Source: JAEZAA01 sp964514485
Lineage (GTDB): Bacteria > Pseudomonadota > Gammaproteobacteria > Pseudomonadales > Oleiphilaceae
Reading direction: 5' to 3'
Length of the DNA stretch: 64,000 nucleotides
Assembly (NCBI GenBank): GCA_964514485.1
Contig: CAZEWG010000008.1
Span: 28,905-92,904, forward strand
The notes beneath the pieces were generated by a model that saw nothing but the letters and a program-made list of their open reading frames with translations, was not told the DNA's origin and searched no databases. This document shows, in pieces, positions 36,843 to 44,076 of this stretch; the first letter of the stretch is position 1; each line of letters opens with the position of its first letter. A program made the translations under genes and the position numbers.

Positions 36843-37021
36843 GGGAGTGGGACTATTCCTTTTGTTGTGCCAGACGTAAGAATCTGGCGTGATTCCTTGA
36901 GATGACCGTTATTATATCCTTCCATCTCTGTTGAAACCCAATGCTTTTTGGGCGCGTTTTCAAGTTTAATTTAAGTTCGTACTTTGTGATCCCGCCATGG
37001 GGCGCCTCTTGTGAATTATCA

Positions 37022-37786
37022 CTAGGCGGGTCTTGGGGTTCGGGCCACACAGAACACATCCACTCGTGTCGCCCCGGATTTCTTCAGCAGGCGCGCAATT
37101 TCCCGGGCGGTATGTCCGGTGGTGACGATATCGTCGATCAGCAGCAGGTGCCGATCCTGAAAGTTTCCCTGCACCTGAAAGCTTCCGCGCAGGTTTTGGG
37201 CCCGCTGCCCAGCGGTTAAACCTCTTTGGTGGGCCGTGGCCCGGGTTTTGACCAAGGCTTTGGGGGCTACCGGGATGCCGGTATGTTTGCTGACAATACG
37301 GGCCAGTTCCAGGGCCTGATTAAAGCCTCTCTCCTTAAGGCGCTGCTTGTGGAGTGGCGGCACCACAATGAAATGGGGCCGATGAAGCTGATAATGCTGT
37401 TGGATGCGCTCGGCCAACAGGGTTCCCAGCGGCCGGGCAAACCAGATTCGGTTGCGGAACTTGAAGTGACCGATGATTTCCCGGATCGGGAATTCGTAAT
37501 GGAACAGCCCAAGACACTGGTCATACGGTGGGGGTTCACGCAGGCATTGGCCGCAGGGCGTGTGGTTGGCCTCCGGAGGCAGCTGGATGCCGCAGACCGG
37601 GCAGCTGAAGTGCAACCAGGGCAGGTCTTGCTGGCAGGGGCTGCAAATCCCGTGAGGCTCCTGATGGCTGTCGTCGCAGAGCAGACAGTGGCGTCGTCTG
37701 AGTTGGGCCAGCAGCGCCCGGTACCAGCTTGAGTAGTTAACTTTTAATAATTTAAAAGTTGACAGGTTTGTGGTGGTGTTTATCAT
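37022..37786 (-). CDS. comF: ComF family protein (phosphoribosyltransferase-like)
   Basis: A 254-aa protein of the ComF/GntX family. An N-terminal zinc-finger-like part has CLLC, CSPC, CPVC and CGQC (about 34-78). A C-terminal phosphoribosyltransferase fold has the PRPP loop LLLIDDIVTTGHT. ComF acts in DNA uptake for transformation in some bacteria. The position beside bioB is conserved in Pseudomonas. The only normal start before CLLC is ATG 37786, which makes the first 20 codons AT-rich and overlapping the apparent bioB promoter and BirA-like operator. The frame runs open upstream antisense to bioB, which is not coding. Confidence 0.88.
   Translation of the reverse strand: MINTTTNLSTFKLLKVNYSSWYRALLAQLRRRHCLLCDDSHQEPHGICSPCQQDLPWLHFSCPVCGIQLPPEANHTPCGQCLREPPPYDQCLGLFHYEFPIREIIGHFKFRNRIWFARPLGTLLAERIQQHYQLHRPHFIVVPPLHKQRLKERGFNQALELARIVSKHTGIPVAPKALVKTRATAHQRGLTAGQRAQNLRGSFQVQGNFQDRHLLLIDDIVTTGHTAREIARLLKKSGATRVDVFCVARTPRPA
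37734..37765. promoter_or_regulatory. Putative BirA operator controlling bioBFHCD
   Basis: Half-sites TAGTTAACT (37734-37742) and AGTTGACAG (37757-37765) are separated by 14 bases. They match the common bacterial BirA operator form TTGTTAACY-N14/15-RGTTAACAA with a few mismatches. The wider palindrome spans 37736-37763 with 11 of 12 arm positions paired. It overlaps the -35 of the promoter at 37759, so biotin-loaded BirA would block the operon. Confidence 0.65.
37759..37786 (+). promoter_or_regulatory. Putative sigma-70 promoter of the biotin operon
   Basis: -35 TTGACA (37759-37764), 16-base spacer, -10 TATCAT (37781-37786); 11 of 12 consensus bases. Transcription from about 37793 would give a leader of about 90 bases. 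A second, weaker candidate (TTGAGT-N18-TATGAT, 37804-37833) lies in that leader, with its -10 flanked by an inverted repeat CTCGCT / AGCGAG (37818-37840). Confidence 0.65.
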
Positions 37787-37882
37787 GGAAGTCCATTTCC
37801 GGCTTGAGTAATTCTTGCTCGCTTTCCTATGATGAGCGAGTTGGTCGACCGGAATCCAGTATAGAACAATAAGGACTCTGAT

Positions 37883-38956
37883 ATGACCGTTGCCGCCCAG
37901 CCCCCCATTCGTCATGACTGGAGCCAGGACGAAGTCCGCGCTCTGTTTGAGCTGCCTTTCAATGAGCTGCTGTTCCGGGCACAAACGGTGCACCGGCAGT
38001 ATTTCAACCCCAATGAAGTCCAGATCAGCACACTGCTGTCCATCAAAACCGGCGCCTGTCCGGAAGATTGTGCCTACTGTCCGCAAAGCGCCCATCACGG
38101 CACGGATCTGGAAAAGGAAAAGCTGATGGCGGTTGCCAAGGTGGTGGAAGAGGCCAAGGCCGCCAAGGCACGGGGCGCCACCCGGTTTTGTATGGGGGCG
38201 GCCTGGCGCAATCCCCATGAGCGGGACATGCCCTATGTGCTGGAGATGGTCGGACAGGTGAAAGCACTGGGAATGGAAACCTGTATGACCCTGGGGATGC
38301 TGAGCCAGTCTCAGGCGCAGGCCCTGGCCAATGCCGGGTTGGATTATTACAACCATAACCTGGACACCTCTGAGTCTTTCTACGGCAAGATCATCACTAC
38401 CCGGACCTACTCCGATCGCCTGCAAACCCTGGCCCATGTCCGTGACGCGGGCATGAAGGTGTGCTGTGGCGGCATTATGGGAATGGGGGAGACCCTGGAT
38501 GACCGGGTGGGATTGCTGGTGCAACTGGCCAATCTGCCCCATCACCCCGAGAGCGTGCCGGTCAATATGCTGGTGGCGGTGAAGGGAACCCCTTTGGAAA
38601 ATCAGGACAAACTGGATCCGTTCGATTTTATCCGCACCATCGCCGTGGCCCGGATCATGATGCCGGCCTCCCATGTGCGCCTGTCCGCCGGACGCGAGGG
38701 AATGAACGAGCAGACCCAGGCACTGTGCTTCTTCGCCGGTGCCAACTCCATTTTCTATGGTGAAAAGCTGCTGACCACTCCCAATCCCGAGGCTGACCGG
38801 GACATGCAGCTGCTGAACAAGTTGGGTATTCGCCCGGAGCAGTCCCAGGAGTGCCGTTCTGAAGAGGAACAGGAGGAAGCCCTACTGCAGGCCATGGAAG
38901 AGCACGCCTATCGCGACGTATTCTATGATGCGGCGAAGGTCGCCGGCGGGGCCTAG
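37883..38956 (+). CDS. bioB: Biotin synthase
   Basis: Radical SAM enzyme that inserts sulfur into dethiobiotin. It is 357 aa, with the [4Fe-4S] motif CPEDCAYC (Cys59, Cys63, Cys66) and the later conserved cysteines and Arg (YYNHNLDTS, CCGGIMGMGE, VRLSAGR) that hold the [2Fe-2S] cluster. First gene of bioBFHCD; bioF starts two bases after its stop. Confidence 0.97.
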   Translation: MTVAAQPPIRHDWSQDEVRALFELPFNELLFRAQTVHRQYFNPNEVQISTLLSIKTGACPEDCAYCPQSAHHGTDLEKEKLMAVAKVVEEAKAAKARGATRFCMGAAWRNPHERDMPYVLEMVGQVKALGMETCMTLGMLSQSQAQALANAGLDYYNHNLDTSESFYGKIITTRTYSDRLQTLAHVRDAGMKVCCGGIMGMGETLDDRVGLLVQLANLPHHPESVPVNMLVAVKGTPLENQDKLDPFDFIRTIAVARIMMPASHVRLSAGREGMNEQTQALCFFAGANSIFYGEKLLTTPNPEADRDMQLLNKLGIRPEQSQECRSEEEQEEALLQAMEEHAYRDVFYDAAKVAGGA

Positions 38957-38958
38957 CC

Positions 38959-40128
38959 ATGCCCGATTTTCGCAAGTTGGAACAAGCCCTGCAGGAGCGC
39001 CAGGCGCAAGGCCTGCTGCGGGAGCGGCGTAGCCTGGAGTCCGCCCAGGGTCCGGAAATCCAGATTGATGGGAAACCGTTTCTCGGTTTTTGCAGCAATG
39101 ACTATCTGGGACTTGCCAATCATCCCCAAGTGGTGGAAGCCTTTTGTGAGACGGCCCGTCGTTACGGGGTTGGTGCCGGGGCGTCCCATTTGGTGAATGG
39201 CCATCACCAGGAGCATGCTCTTTTGGAAGAGGCGCTGGCGGACTTTACCGGCCGCGCCCGGGCTCTGCTGTTTTCCACCGGCTACATGGCCAATCTGGGT
39301 ACGATAGCAGCCCTGGTGGGGCGCTCCGGGCTGGTACTGGAAGACCGTCTCAACCACGCCTCCCTTCTCGATGGCGGCCTGCTCAGCGGCGCCAAGTTCC
39401 TGCGTTATCCTCATGGGGATCTGGAAGCTTTGGAGCAGCGCCTGCAGCAGGCGACGGCGGATCATGTCCTGGTCGTCACTGATGGCGTTTTCAGTATGGA
39501 CGGCGATATCGCGCCCTTGGTGGAGATGTCCGCGCTCTGCCGTCGCCATGGGGCCTGGCTGATGGTGGATGATGCCCATGGTCTGGGGACCTTGGGCGCC
39601 GGTGGTGGCGGCTGTCTGGAAGTGCAGCAGTTGACGGTTGACGAGGTGCCGGTGCTGGTGGGTACCCTGGGCAAGGCCTTTGGCACCGCTGGAGCCTTCG
39701 TGGCAGGGTCGGAGACGCTGATTGAAGCGCTGATCCAATTCGCCCGTCCTTATATTTACACCACGGCAATGCCCCCAGCGGTGGCCGCTGCCACCCGGGC
39801 CAGCCTGAAACTGGCACGGGAAGAAGGCTGGCGGCGTGAGCGCCTGGATCAGCTGGTGCAAACCTTTCGGCGGGAAATGAGCGCCATGGGCTACCAGCTG
39901 ATGGCCTCGAGTACCGCCATCCAGCCAGTGCTGGTGGGAGACGTGGAGCAGGCGATGGCCATGAGTGAGGTGCTGGAGCGAGAAGGGATCCTGGTCACCG
40001 CGATTCGCCCGCCCACAGTGCCCGCCGGCACGGCCCGCCTGCGCGTCACCTTCAGTGCCGCCCATACCGATGCTCATCTGGACCGGCTGTTACAGGCCTT
40101 CCACCAAATCAAAACCCTGCGGGAATAG
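38959..40128 (+). CDS. bioF: 8-amino-7-oxononanoate synthase
   Basis: PLP enzyme that condenses pimeloyl-ACP with L-alanine. It is 389 aa, with the PLP lysine Lys239 in VGTLGKAFG, the VDDAHGLGTLG motif and SNDYLGL near the N terminus. It is packed between bioB and bioH with gaps of two and three bases. Confidence 0.96.
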   Translation: MPDFRKLEQALQERQAQGLLRERRSLESAQGPEIQIDGKPFLGFCSNDYLGLANHPQVVEAFCETARRYGVGAGASHLVNGHHQEHALLEEALADFTGRARALLFSTGYMANLGTIAALVGRSGLVLEDRLNHASLLDGGLLSGAKFLRYPHGDLEALEQRLQQATADHVLVVTDGVFSMDGDIAPLVEMSALCRRHGAWLMVDDAHGLGTLGAGGGGCLEVQQLTVDEVPVLVGTLGKAFGTAGAFVAGSETLIEALIQFARPYIYTTAMPPAVAAATRASLKLAREEGWRRERLDQLVQTFRREMSAMGYQLMASSTAIQPVLVGDVEQAMAMSEVLEREGILVTAIRPPTVPAGTARLRVTFSAAHTDAHLDRLLQAFHQIKTLRE

Positions 40129-40131
40129 TTC

Positions 40132-40848
40132 ATGAACATGATGTTGCTGGGGGGCTGGGGAATGCCTGCCGGGGTGCTTGAGCCTTTGCGGCTGGCCCTG
40201 GGGATCGGCCCGGAGCATTGCTGGTCTTTAAATCGCCCCCTGTCTGAACTGCGACAGAAGATCCTGGCAAGCCTGGAGCCTGGCACTCTGCTGATCGGTT
40301 GGTCTTTGGGGGGCAACCTGGCAATCGAGCTGGCCGCCCAGGTGCCGGAGCGCGTCACGGCGGTGGTCACCCTGGGCAGTAACCCCCGTTTTTTACGCAG
40401 CCCAACCTGGACCCAGGCCTATGACCCCGCGCGCTTTCAGGCGTTTGCCGAGGCGTTGCAGGCTGATCCTCAGGCTACCTTGCAGCAGTTTGCGGCACTG
40501 GCGACCCTGGGCAGCAACTATCAGCGGGAAGAGCTGCGCTGGTTGCGGAGTCAGTTGCCTCCCGAGCAGCTATTTAGCGCGGTGGTTTTACAGGAAACCC
40601 TGGCGGCCTTGGCCGACGGGGATTTGCGGGCAACCCTGGCCGGGCTTGCCATGCCGGTTGTTCATCTTCTCGGTGAGCGGGACGCCCTGGTGCCCGTCGG
40701 AGTTGGGGAGGACCTGAAAGCCCTGCGGCCCGACGCTCAGGTGCGGGTGATCGCAGGCATGGGGCACCTGCCCAGCTACCGGTTTGCAGCCGAGGTGGCG
40801 GAACAGCTTCGTCAGGCCATTCTGCCCATGGTTCGGAGTTGGTGCTGA
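40132..40848 (+). CDS. bioH: Pimeloyl-ACP methyl ester esterase
   Basis: Alpha/beta hydrolase that frees pimeloyl-ACP from its methyl ester. The triad is visible as Ser58 (GWSLGG), Asp184 (GERDALVP) and His212 (GMGHLPS). At 238 aa it is slightly shorter than E. coli BioH (256) but has the Pseudomonas operon position. The stop overlaps the bioC start (TGATG). Confidence 0.92.
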   Translation: MNMMLLGGWGMPAGVLEPLRLALGIGPEHCWSLNRPLSELRQKILASLEPGTLLIGWSLGGNLAIELAAQVPERVTAVVTLGSNPRFLRSPTWTQAYDPARFQAFAEALQADPQATLQQFAALATLGSNYQREELRWLRSQLPPEQLFSAVVLQETLAALADGDLRATLAGLAMPVVHLLGERDALVPVGVGEDLKALRPDAQVRVIAGMGHLPSYRFAAEVAEQLRQAILPMVRSWC

Positions 40849-41624
40849 TGATCGACAAACGCTTGGTTGCGGCATCTTTTGGCAAGGCGGCGGCCTCCTA
40901 TGAGCAGGCGGCCCGCTTGCAGCGGCTGGTGGGGGAAACCTTGCTGGAGATGATCCCGCGCCAGTTCACTCCCGGCCGTTTGTTGGATTTGGGTTGCGGC
41001 ACCGGTTACTTCACCCGGGTGTTGGCCCAGCGTTTCCAAAATTCATATATGTGTGGCTTGGATCTCTCCCTGGGTATGTTGGAGTACGCCGCCCGTCACA
41101 GCCCCGAGGGCATAGACTGGATCTGCGGTGATGCGGAACAGTTACCGCTGGCGAGCGCCAGCCAGGATTTGGTGTTTTCCAGCTTGGTCATTCAGTGGTG
41201 CCCGGATTTGCGGCAAGCCTTTCAGGAAATGCGACGGGTGCTGGCACCGGGCGGGCGGGTGTTATTCGCCACCTTGGCGGAGCAAACCCTGTGGGAGTTG
41301 CGGGCGTCTTGGGCGCAGGTGGACCAGTTTCGCCATGTGAATGACTTTTTACCCTTTCAAGAGATTTGTCATCTGGCAGAGTCGGCGGGCTTTGGGCAGG
41401 TGCGGATCCAACAGGAAAATCTGATCCTGGAATACAACCAATTGCGGGAGCTCACAGGTGAACTGAAGAGTCTTGGCGCAGTCAACCTGAATGAAGGACG
41501 GCCCCTGGGGATGACCGGACGCCAACGGGCCCTGGCGTTACGACGGGCTTATGAAAGCTTTCGTAACCCCAATGGGCGGCTGCCGGCGACCTGGCACTTG
41601 GTTTGGGGCTGTCTGGAGGCATAA
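40848..41624 (+). CDS. bioC: Malonyl-ACP O-methyltransferase
   Basis: SAM-dependent methyltransferase that caps malonyl-ACP so that fatty acid synthesis can build pimelate. It is 258 aa. N-terminal FGKAAASYEQAA is family-typical. The SAM motif is LLDLGCGTGYFTRVLA, followed by GDAEQLPL and LVFSSLVIQWC. Start ATG 40848 overlaps bioH; an upstream TTG is less likely. Confidence 0.93.
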   Translation: MIDKRLVAASFGKAAASYEQAARLQRLVGETLLEMIPRQFTPGRLLDLGCGTGYFTRVLAQRFQNSYMCGLDLSLGMLEYAARHSPEGIDWICGDAEQLPLASASQDLVFSSLVIQWCPDLRQAFQEMRRVLAPGGRVLFATLAEQTLWELRASWAQVDQFRHVNDFLPFQEICHLAESAGFGQVRIQQENLILEYNQLRELTGELKSLGAVNLNEGRPLGMTGRQRALALRRAYESFRNPNGRLPATWHLVWGCLEA

Positions 41625-41634
41625 AAGAGAGGAT

Positions 41635-42333
41635 ATGATCGCGAACGCTTTTTTTGTAGCGGGTACCGACACCGAAGTGGGCAAGACTTATATTGCCACG
41701 GCGCTGTTGCGTGCCGCGGCCGCCCAAGGCATGTCCACCCTGGCGCTGAAGCCCGTCGCGGCCGGCTGTGAGGACACCGCGGAGGGTTTGCGCAATGAGG
41801 ATGCGTTGCGCCTGTTGCAGGTGATGACGGTTAAAGAACCTTATGAGCAGATTAACCCGGTCGCCTTGCGGGAGCCCCTGTCTCCCCATCTGGCTGCCCG
41901 TCATGAGGGGGTGGAGATTTCGGTGCAGGGGTTGGCTGATCATTGCCGCCGGATGCTGGAGACGCCGGCGGACTTCGCCGTGGTTGAAGGGGCGGGGGGC
42001 TGGCGGGTTCCTCTGAATGCCCGTGAAGATATGAGTGATCTGGCTCGGGCGCTGGGATTGCCGGTGATTTTGGTGGTGGATATGAAATTGGGCTGCCTGA
42101 ACCACGCCCTGTTAACGGCGGAGGCCATTGAGCGGGATGGCTTGGTGCTGGCCGGCTGGATTGCCAATCAACGCCAGCCGCAGCCGATGAGTGCCCGGGC
42201 GGAGAATCTGCAGACCCTGGTGCAGCGACTGGGAGCGCCTTGTCTGGGGCAGGTGGATTATCAAGATCCTCAACCGGTGTTTGACTGGTCCGCGCTGCGA
42301 CTGGCGGCACAGGGTCTACCCGCTACAAAGTGA
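41635..42333 (+). CDS. bioD: Dethiobiotin synthetase
   Basis: ATP-dependent carboxylase closing the ureido ring. It is 232 aa, with P-loop GTDTEVGKT (10-18), KPVAAGC and the VVEGAGGW motif. SD AGAGAGGAT precedes ATG 41635; the frame is open 28 codons upstream within bioC. Last biotin gene; no clear intrinsic terminator is seen in the next 180 bases. Confidence 0.95.
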   Translation: MIANAFFVAGTDTEVGKTYIATALLRAAAAQGMSTLALKPVAAGCEDTAEGLRNEDALRLLQVMTVKEPYEQINPVALREPLSPHLAARHEGVEISVQGLADHCRRMLETPADFAVVEGAGGWRVPLNAREDMSDLARALGLPVILVVDMKLGCLNHALLTAEAIERDGLVLAGWIANQRQPQPMSARAENLQTLVQRLGAPCLGQVDYQDPQPVFDWSALRLAAQGLPATK

Positions 42334-42515
42334 GCCCAGGGTCACCTTTTGATGTGGTTTGGTTGAAATTTAAGCAGTTTGGTGGTTGAATACTAACTAA
42401 GAGTCTAAAGGCTGGCGCGGGTTATTAAGCTCGGCGTCAGTCCAAGAAAGAAAGCTAGAAAGATCGTTTCAAGGGGCTACAGCCCAATTGAATGGGGCTG
42501 GTGGAGGCGAGTCAG

Positions 42516-42791
42516 ATGATCGGTTCAGTATTGAATACCGGCCTGGAAGGTGTGCAGAAGGGCATGACTGGTCTGCACCAGACTGCCCAGAACATCGCGT
42601 CCAAGACCACTCAGGTGACATCGGCGCCGCAGAGTGGGCAGAGCCCCGCAACCGTTCAAGCCGCAACCGACAGTAGTTTGGCTGAGTCCATGGTGGAAAT
42701 GCGCCTTTACGAAGCGACAACCCAGGCCTCCGCTAAGGTGGTGAAAACCGCCGATGAAATGATTGGAACCTTGATCGACACCTTTGCTTAA
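42516..42791 (+). CDS. Small flagellar-rod-like protein (91 aa)
   Basis: The N-terminal half (IGSVLNTGLEGVQKGMTGL...AQNIAS) resembles the N-terminal helix of flagellar rod and hook proteins. The C terminus (MRLYEATTQASAKVVKTADEMIGTLID) resembles their C-terminal helix (FlgG/FlgC type), with the whole middle domain absent. Function unknown. GGAGG nine bases before ATG 42516 sets the start. It is followed by a hairpin and the SprA-like gene. A small gene also sits between bioD and the acyl-CoA dehydrogenases in P. aeruginosa as I recall. Confidence 0.75.
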   Translation: MIGSVLNTGLEGVQKGMTGLHQTAQNIASKTTQVTSAPQSGQSPATVQAATDSSLAESMVEMRLYEATTQASAKVVKTADEMIGTLIDTFA

Positions 42792-42793
42792 GG

Positions 42794-42812
42794 TTGCGAT
42801 CTCACATCGCAA
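42794..42812. other. Perfect stem-loop between the rod-like gene and the SprA-like gene
   Basis: TTGCGAT-CTCAC-ATCGCAA, 7-bp stem, two bases after the stop at 42791. No T-run follows. Confidence 0.5.
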
Positions 42813-42837
42813 TGGCTGAGTTGCAGGGAAGGTGAAC

Positions 42838-43695
42838 ATGCAGGTCAGTAATTCAACGGTGCTTCCAAATACGGTGACGCCTTTCACCGCAACCAAGCCT
42901 GCAGCTCCTGCAACGACTACCTATACCCCGTCTTTTCCGCCGATTGAGCAGCCTTCGGCGCTGGATCATGCCCGTCATTCGCCAACGAATCCTCTGGTCT
43001 ACACCGCCAAACCCGCTGCGCCCAGGCCACAGCCGTCCGGTAGTGAGAAGTCGGAACCAGCCGGGACGCGCTCCGAGCCGACCAAGACCGAGTCAGAGGT
43101 GGCGGAAGAAACCAAAAACACCCTGCAAGCTGTGACCAATGGCGAGTCGGAGGAGCAGGGAGAAGGCCAGGGCGAGGCCTATCAAGGGCTGAGTGAGCAG
43201 GAGTTACAAGAAATCCAGGAACTGGCGTCCCGCGATCGGGAGGTCAGGGCTCACGAGCAGGCCCACGCCCGGGTGGGTGGCAAGTACGCTGGCGCGCCGG
43301 TCTATGACTATGAGCGTGGTCCCGATGGCGCTTCTTATGCGATCTCTGGCGAGGTGCCAATTGATGTGGCGCCCATTGCCGGCGACCCTGAAGCAACCAT
43401 TCAAAAAATGCGTCAGGTGCAACGGGCCGCCTTGGCGCCGGCGGAACCTTCCGGTCAGGACCGCGCCGTTGCCGCCACAGCCGCCCGTTATTTGCTGGAG
43501 GCCCAGTCGGAGCTGATGCGTTCCCGCGCGGCGGAGAGTGCTGATCGCGACTCCACGACCCGGGCCGAGCAGACGGCTCAGCCGGATTTTGCGGCGGGGC
43601 TGGGCATTGAAACCTATTTGAATATTCTCGAGCAGGGACGTGTTTTTCAGGAGCAGGGCGCACGTCCACAGCGGTTGCTGGATGTTGTAGCCTGA
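42838..43695 (+). CDS. SprA-related putative metalloprotease
   Basis: A 285-aa protein. The N-terminal 115 residues are disordered, rich in Pro, Ser, Glu and Thr. The conserved SprA-like domain (about 120-235) has RDREVRAHEQAHARVGG, with the HExxH zinc motif at 139-143, then YDYERGPDGASYAISGEVPIDV, DPEATI and PAEPSGQDRAVAA. The family is annotated as putative metallopeptidase; its substrate is unknown. AGGGAAGG five bases before ATG 42838 favours this start over GTG 42832. It has no signal peptide. Next to a flagellar-rod-like protein, a role at the cell envelope or flagellum is possible (inference). Confidence 0.85.
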   Translation: MQVSNSTVLPNTVTPFTATKPAAPATTTYTPSFPPIEQPSALDHARHSPTNPLVYTAKPAAPRPQPSGSEKSEPAGTRSEPTKTESEVAEETKNTLQAVTNGESEEQGEGQGEAYQGLSEQELQEIQELASRDREVRAHEQAHARVGGKYAGAPVYDYERGPDGASYAISGEVPIDVAPIAGDPEATIQKMRQVQRAALAPAEPSGQDRAVAATAARYLLEAQSELMRSRAAESADRDSTTRAEQTAQPDFAAGLGIETYLNILEQGRVFQEQGARPQRLLDVVA

Positions 43696-43894
43696 TCCGG
43701 TTTTGCTTGATGGTCCCGGCCTCACTGACCGACCCCAGTCGCTACCGCTCATTCCCCTCGTGTCCCTCCATCGCCTCGTGTCAGGCATCCCTTTTCTGTA
43801 GCTTTAGCTGTTTGGGCTATTCGGGGGAGTTGCTGGCTTAAAGCTTGTCTAAGGTCGAACTGTCTACTCCCACCTCTTTAATTCTCTAGAACCC

Positions 43895-43911
43895 ATCACT
43901 TTATGAGTGAT
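43895..43911. promoter_or_regulatory. Inverted repeat upstream of the first acyl-CoA dehydrogenase promoter
   Basis: ATCACT-TTATG-AGTGAT (6-bp arms, 5-base centre) ends eight bases before the -35. The place suits an activator or a second repressor site. The rest of the 381-base gap 43696-44076 holds no gene that I can see. Confidence 0.4.
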
Positions 43912-43918
43912 CTCATTC

Positions 43919-43947
43919 TTGACAATTAGATGATGCAAACGTATGTT
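43919..43947 (+). promoter_or_regulatory. Putative sigma-70 promoter of the first acyl-CoA dehydrogenase
   Basis: -35 TTGACA (43919-43924), 17-base spacer, -10 TATGTT (43942-43947). Ten of twelve consensus bases with ideal spacing, 130 bases before ATG. Confidence 0.65.
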
Positions 43948-43962
43948 TCAAACACTTGTTTG
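43936..43962. promoter_or_regulatory. Tandem PsrA-type fatty acid operator
   Basis: Two sites fit the published PsrA consensus (G/C)AAAC-N2-4-GTTT(G/C): CAAACGTATGTTTC (43936-43949) and CAAACACTTGTTTG (43949-43962). They share one base and cover the -10 and the expected start site. PsrA is a TetR-type repressor released by long-chain fatty acyl ligands and controls beta-oxidation genes in Pseudomonas. The regulator gene itself is not in this window. Confidence 0.72.
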
Positions 43963-44076
43963 ATGGTCCAGTATTTGATCTAACACAAGCGAACCGTGAA
44001 CTAGCTGACTGACGCATGCTGACTCAGAGTCTTAGCGTGTTACGGGCGCAAACCTGAGAAACCCGAGGTAACCTGT

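Noticed and set aside
37787..38674. Upstream extension of comF to a 550-residue protein
   Set aside because: The added 296 residues run antisense through bioB and show no domain; ComF proteins are about 240 residues.
38953..40077. A 374-codon open frame antisense to bioF
   Set aside because: Shadow of a conserved PLP enzyme; low-complexity His/Gln-rich translation.
42411..42430. A possible sigma-54 promoter (TGGCGCG followed by TTAAGC) before the flagellar-rod-like gene
   Set aside because: The GG element is acceptable but the GC element is missing (TTAAG for TTGC), so support is too weak.
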